Source: Scilla litardierei (Eukaryota; Streptophyta; Magnoliopsida; Asparagales; Asparagaceae). Taken from it: a DNA stretch of 64,000 nucleotides. Each line of letters begins with the position of its first letter. The stretch's first letter is position 1. Positions 58,989 to 64,000 of the stretch are shown in pieces. The stretch is from positions 148,511,266 through 148,575,265 of the forward strand of contig CM061142.1 in NCBI GenBank assembly GCA_030789695.1, in the 5' to 3' direction. The position numbers and the translations under genes are program-made. The notes beneath the pieces were generated by a model that was not told the origin of the DNA, did not search any database, and saw only the letters and a list, made by a program, of their open reading frames with translations.

Positions 58989-60795
58989 TGATCACTCTAT
59001 ATTTTACACCTTTTTTCTGCATGTTTGCATGCCATTTTGATCGCTCGAATCACGCTTTTCACGATTTTTCGGCAATATTGCGATGCTTTTCACGATTTCT
59101 TGTTTTTGTCGAATTCCAGGAGATTTCGAGCGATTTGGAGGGATTTTTAGATGCACCCACTCCGGAGTGTCACCCGTGACTCCTTCGAGGGGAATTTTGC
59201 TATTGGAGAGGAGTGGAAGAAGAAAGAACGCCGTAGGAGCGACGAGGGAGCGAAAATATGAAGTGTAGGCATTTTGAGCATGTCACTCGGCCGAGTGAAG
59301 GAGTCACTCGGCCGACCATCGAGAGCCCGCTCGGTCGGACAAATTGGACACTCAGAAGACTGAGTATCAGCGTGCACTCGGCCGAGCATCGCCGTCCCAC
59401 TCGGCCGAACCACTGAGACCCCACTCGCCCGAGTGTCATCAAGACGACGGCAGGCAGAAAGTCCAGACTTACTGTAATTTTACAGTCATCTCCCGAGTTC
59501 CGACTCGGCCGAGTGAAGAAGTCGACTCGGCCGATGCAAAGAAAGTTACTCGGCCGAGTGACTCCCGAGGAGCTGACCCCCAAAAGTCCGAAGTTACTGG
59601 AAATTGTCAGGGTTTGTCACTCGACCGAATGACATTTGTCACTCGGCCGAGTGAGCCGCGTTGCCTGTAGCGTAAACTGCGATTCTGAGGCTGTGCAGTG
59701 GCATTTTCGTCACAGTTTTTTGGGCGATTTTGGGGGGTATTTAACCCCAGTTTTTAACCTAGTTTAGAGAGCTTTTTTTCCAGAACTTTTTGCAGCCTTT
59801 TTTAGATTACTTTTAGGAGATTAGATTTAGCTTTTAGGGGGGAGAGAAAAGTGTTATTTTGTTGGATGCTATTGGTTCTTCGTTGGTTTGTCTCTCTCCC
59901 TATCAAAAACTCCATTTTTATTGATATATTGAATATTGCAATGAATTCTATTGATTTTATTTGTGAATTTCATTATGAATTGTGAGTAGTTTTACCGTCT
60001 TAGGGCGTAGGGGTGAACCCTACGAACCCTATTTCTAATTTGTGATGAATTGGTGAAATTATTGCTAGAATTGTTTAGGGTTAGTTTGGGATTGATTTAA
60101 TACGAATAGCTAGGGATTCATACCGATTGGGATTTGCAAGAGATTGGATCCCAACTCGATAGGAAGCCCTAGAAATTCGAATTGGGTTACAATTGGATTT
60201 CTCCGGAATCGGTTTGCAAGAGATTGGACCGAAACTAGGGTTTTCGATTGTAATTCTATACCAATACCCGTTTGCAAGAGATTGGACGGGTAGGAACTAT
60301 CCCAACCTAGGTCGTAGCTCGAGTTTGCACGAGAGTGGGCTCGAGATACGATTGAACGATGATGTTGTTCTTCACGCTAGCTTGCCTAGGTTAGGGTTTG
60401 CAAGAGATTGGACCCTACCCTAGGTTTGCTATAGACCGGCAATAGCGCGAGAGCGTGAGCTTGGTTCTACATTTAGTTGCAACTAGTTCACTTGAATTTC
60501 AAGTCTAGCAATTGTGAAACCTACGAATCACAATGATGAGATACGGTTTGTAGTGGGGATTCCATATCCCCTAAGCGTCTTTATTAATTTGATATTCCTT
60601 TTATACAACTGAACGACTGTGACCGCTTTATAGCGAACATTTCTCAACTGTTTTTATAGCCAGGTGAGTTGAAGAAGACACTATCATTTGACCTCCTCGT
60701 GTTCGATACCCGCTCGCCACTACGCCGTGCGCTTGCGGTAAGACTAGTGAGTCGTGTGCCCCGGTTGCGTGTTCGCATCCTCGGGGCTCCGATCA
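58989..60795 (+). repeat. 5' LTR of C
   Basis: 1807 bp, collinear with the A LTRs but visibly more diverged, mainly in its last ~60 bp (GTGTGCCCCGGTTGCGTG instead of CCCCCGTCCCGGG). The dyad array is at about 59280-59655 and TATTTAA at 59738-59744. Confidence 0.9.
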
Positions 60796-60801
60796 AGTTT
60801 T

Positions 60802-60819
60802 TGGCGCCGTTGCCGGGGA
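60802..60819 (+). promoter_or_regulatory. Primer-binding site, tRNA-Asp (C)
   Basis: TGGCGCCGTTGCCGGGGA, a perfect match to the Athila-group consensus. Confidence 0.95.
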
Positions 60820-60935
60820 GGCAATAGTGTTTGATTCTACCTACCTAGCTATTTTTCTTTTTGTTTTATTACATCTATTTTTATTTTACCCTTCCTTTGT
60901 GCTAACTATTTCTTTGAAACTCTGTTCTCCTTTGC

Positions 60936-63900
60936 ATGTACACGAGATCCTCGGCGAACCCCAAAGAGATACTATACGATCCGGAGATCGAGCGTACATT
61001 GAGGAGGATCCGAGCGGAGAAGAGACCCGTTACGGAAGGGAATTTTATGACCCATCTTGAGACACCCGAAGAATTGGTGGAGCGAATGGCGAGGATCATT
61101 TCCATTAGAGATAGGCTTCGGCCTAAGACTTCTTCCACGACCTCATCCATAGCTATGCCGGAGTTGGCGGCCGACAAAAATTTTGAATTGAAGACCGGAT
61201 TGGTAGTCCTGGTGCAACAAGATCCTTTTCATGGGAACTCCCATGAAAACCCTCATTACCACATCCAGCTCTTCCTATCAAAATGTGCCACCTTCCAAAT
61301 GTCGGGCGTCTCCATAGATGCTATCAGACTGCGCCTCTTCCCCTTCACACTCAAGGACAAGGCCTTATATTGGTTGAGGACGCAAGCTGAAGGAATCTTC
61401 ACCACTTGGGATGAATTGGCGAGTGCCTTCGTCGACAAATTTTTCCCGCCCTCCAAGACGGTGAAGATAAGAAGTGCTCTCATGTCCTTCAAGCAAGGAC
61501 CGCAGGAGACTCTCTATGACGCATGGGAGCGCTTCAAGGACTTGCAACATCAATGCCCCCATCACAGCATTGAGGATTGGGAGCTTGTCCACAGTTTCTA
61601 CAATGGACTCCAACCGGGCACAAAGCAGATTATTGATGCCACTGCCAATAGAGCCATTTTGTCAGACTCCCGATGAAGCTACAGCCTTGCTAGAGGAGAT
61701 GGCCTGCAACAACCAACAATGGGGGGACGAGCGAGGACATTCTTCATCCTCCTTGAAGCCCACAAGTATTTATGAGGCTAAGGCCGTGGCGGAGCTTGCT
61801 ACCAAATTTGACTCTCTCCACAAGGTAGTGGAGAGGTTGGAGAAATACATTACCGAGCCGCAAGGAGCCCCTACTACATCCGCACCGACAAACCATATGA
61901 GTGATTGGCAAGACCAATCCCAAGCCATGTATGTAGGAGGAGAGCAAGGAGAAGGAGCTTTGGAGCAAATTTAGTATGTTGCGGGAAATTCCGGATATTG
62001 GACCAACCCGGCCGCTAGAAAGCATCCGGGTTTTTCTTATGCTAATAATGATGGTGCCTTGAACCCCCCGCCTCCACAACCTCCTCAAGCTCGGGCTCCA
62101 CCACCACAACCGAATTATCAACCAAGGGGGCCACCGCAACAAAACTTCCCACCTAGGAACCAAGTGGGACCTTATAGGCCACCCGGGTATAATCAAGGGT
62201 GGAGAAATCCCAACCCTCCACAAGCTCAACCACGTTCAGATTTTGAAGCTAAGGTGGAGGAGTTTATAGCGGAGCAAAGAAAGATTAACGCCACGTTGAA
62301 AGCGGGACAAGATTCTCTCTCCACCGTCGTCGCTCAAATCGGCGAGCAACTTGCGTTGCTCAATAGAAACAACCAACAATTGCCGGCTCAACCCGAGCCG
62401 AATCCATGGGGAAACACCGGCCATATCAACGCGGTTGTTACAGTTACTACAAGGGGAGGGAAGGATACCACTCCCCCCATGACCCAAATCAAGGAACCCG
62501 TGGTAGAGAATCTAGAAGAGAGCGAGCCGGTAATTGAGGTGGAAAAAGAGAAGGAGCCGCAAGAAGGAGCAAAATCTAGGGAGGAAGAACCTATTGATGA
62601 GCGCCGATTCATGCCACCGGTGCCTTTCCCTCAACGGCTAGCTAGAGCCAAGATCGAAAAGAGGCTAGCCAAGTTTCTCGAATACTTAAGAGGGGTGAGC
62701 CTCAATATCCCTTTTCTTGATGCATTAGTGGAAATCCCGTCCTATGCGAAGTTCTTAAAGGACTTGATTACGGGAAGGAAAAAGAAGGAGAAGATCATGC
62801 TTGCGGAACAAGGAATGTGGTTCACGATGAAGGAGAAGGAGCCCGCCAAATTTAAAGATCCCGGGAGTTTCCGGATTCCTTGCACACTTGGAGGCGTCCC
62901 CTTACAAAAAGCATTGGTTGATTTGGGTGCTAGTGTGAGCCTCATGCCTCTCACTATGTTCCGAAAGTTGAAAACCGACACGGATTTAAAGCCAACCAAC
63001 ATGAGGATTCAACTCGCGGACGGTCGGATTACAAGGCCGGTTGGGATCGCGGAGAATATCCCACTCCAAGTTCTGGGAGGCATATGCTTACCTTGTGATT
63101 TTGTGATCATGGACATCAAGGAAGAGGGTGACACATCGCTCATACTTGGACGCCCGTTCCTCGCCACCGCTGGTGTAATCGTCGATGTGCGGGAAGGGAC
63201 TCTTACCTTGAATGTAGGCAACATTGAAGTCGAGCTCCATATACCAAAGGCTATGAAGCACATGCCGTATCATGAGGAGCTAGATTATATGGACCTCCTT
63301 GATGAGGTCATTGAAGAGGCTATCCCCTACTCCATCGGTGCGCTCCATGATGACGGCTTCAAAGAAGGCCAAGATTTGAGCGAAGAAGAGAAGATGGAGG
63401 ACTCTCCCGATAGCTCCACGACGAATGATGATGGCGACGCTGATGTCGCGAGAATACGAGAGCTTTGCAAGCTCTCGACGTTCACGATGAAGGAGAAGGA
63501 GCCCGCCAAATTTAAAGATCCCGGGAGTTTCCGGATTCCTTGCACACTTGGAGGCGTCCCCTTACAAAAAGCATTGGTTGATTTGGGTGCTAGTGTGAGC
63601 CTCATGCCTCTCACTATGTTCCGGAAGTTGAAAACCGGCACGGATTTAAAGCCAACCAACATGAGGATTCAACTCGCGGACGGTCGGATTACAAGGCCGG
63701 TTGGGATCGCGGAGAATATCCCACTCCAAGTTCTGGGAGGCATATGCTTACCTTGTGATTTTGTGATCATGGACATCAAGGAAGAGGGTGACACATCGCT
63801 CATACTTGGACGCCCGTTCCTCGCCACCGCTGGTGTAATCGTCGATGTGCGGGAAGGGACTCTTACCTTGAATGTAGGCAACATTGAAGTCGAGCTCCAT

Positions 63901-64000
63901 ATACCAAAGGCTATGAAGCACATGCCGTATCATGAGGAGCTAGATTATATGGACCTCCTTGATGAGGTCATTGAAGAGGCTATCCCCTACTCCATCGGTG
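60936..64000 (+). pseudogene. gag-protease polyprotein of C, frameshift plus one stop, runs off window
   Basis: The frame from 60936 (M at 60939 region) carries the Athila Retrotrans_gag domain: DPFHGNSHENPHYHIQLF, RLRLFPFTLKDKALYWL, FVDKFFPPSKT, RFKDLQHQCPHH and FYNGLQPGTKQ. A one-base shift near 61655 moves to the frame of PDEATALLEEMACNNQQW. A TAG at 61972-61974 (Gln expected) interrupts once. From 61975 the frame is open to the window end: Pro/Gln-rich segment, coiled coil (EEFIAEQRKINATL), acidic linker, FPQRLARAKIEKRLAKFLE, then the aspartic protease with DLGASVSLMP and LILGRPFLATAGVIVD. The active-site DLGA is normal for Athila. After protease, LLDEVIEEAIPYS leads to a segment shared with A, then the protease block repeats in frame. 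Confidence 0.9.
62821..64000 (+). repeat. 660-bp in-frame tandem duplication of the protease block
   Basis: 62821-63480 and 63481-64000 (incomplete at the edge) begin with the same TTCACGATGAAGGAG and match with only two substitutions in the ~520 bp compared (near 62964 and 62971 versus 63624 and 63631). 660 bp is 220 codons, so the frame is kept and a polyprotein would carry two protease domains. The unit spans the end of the pre-protease linker, the protease, and the A-like tail to RIRELCKLST. Confidence 0.95.

Larger units (their letters stand above)
58989..64000 (+). mobile_element. Athila-like element C (5' part), gag-protease with tandem duplication
   Basis: It has a 5' LTR (58989-60795) of the same family as A, a perfect tRNA-Asp PBS, gag, protease and a repeated protease block to the window edge. 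RT, RNase H and integrase are not seen within the window. After protease the sequence passes into ~170 bp homologous to the post-integrase tail of A (45931-46104) and then jumps back to the protease block. Confidence 0.88.

Overview
The window is transposon-dense plant DNA. Every region I could interpret is retrotransposon or transposon sequence, and I found no convincing host gene, tRNA, rRNA or CRISPR array. The plant assignment rests on the families present: Tekay-type chromovirus Gypsy elements (Gag, protease, RT, RNase H, integrase, C-terminal chromodomain), Athila-type Gypsy elements (tRNA-Asp primer site, protease with DLGAS, extra 3' ORF), Copia elements with an initiator-Met primer site, and a hAT-type MITE. 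The species cannot be told from this sequence.

Layout. 1-1269: 3' end of a minus-strand Copia (K), cut by an Athila-like element E (LTR 1270-2416, tRNA-Asp-type PBS). E's leader holds a Copia D (2588-6626, candidate TSD CTCTT), and its gag-like region holds a 373-bp hAT MITE (6973-7345, 8-bp TSD GCCATGGC). E continues as decayed ORFs to about 9.6 kb. 10367-17999: minus-strand Copia F with both LTRs, a gag, and a separate extra ORF in place of pol. 18000-21678: remnants of several LTRs.

20750-56834 is a nest. Tekay-like element G is split inside RT by minus-strand Copia I (23803-55461, TSD TAAGT/TAATT). I carries gag but no pol. Its gag is split by Tekay-like element B (27569-37955, TSD ACTTG), and its 5' LTR by an opposite-strand solo LTR of its own family, J (39598-54325, TSD CAATG). 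J is split by Athila-like element A (40474-53235, TSD GTCGT). Order of arrival on this path: G, I, J, A. After G come a Tekay-type LTR with long (CT)n tracts (56835-58756), a Copia D-type LTR fragment (58757-58988), and a second Athila-like element C (58989 to the window end).

How the parts relate. A has RT, RNase H, integrase and an extra 3' ORF but no gag or protease. C has gag and protease but, inside the window, no RT, and it carries an in-frame 660-bp tandem duplication of the protease region. They share one LTR family. The Copia elements are gag-only, or gag plus an extra ORF. Several unrelated LTR families carry arrays of their own short CpG-containing palindrome, in most cases just upstream of a TATA box. 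In A and F (and probably E) the same palindrome reappears in front of the extra ORF. Both Tekay-like elements share a spliceosomal-type intron at the gag-protease boundary and an unusual sequence at the primer-binding position. Most coding regions contain stops or frameshifts, so the calls are largely pseudogenes.
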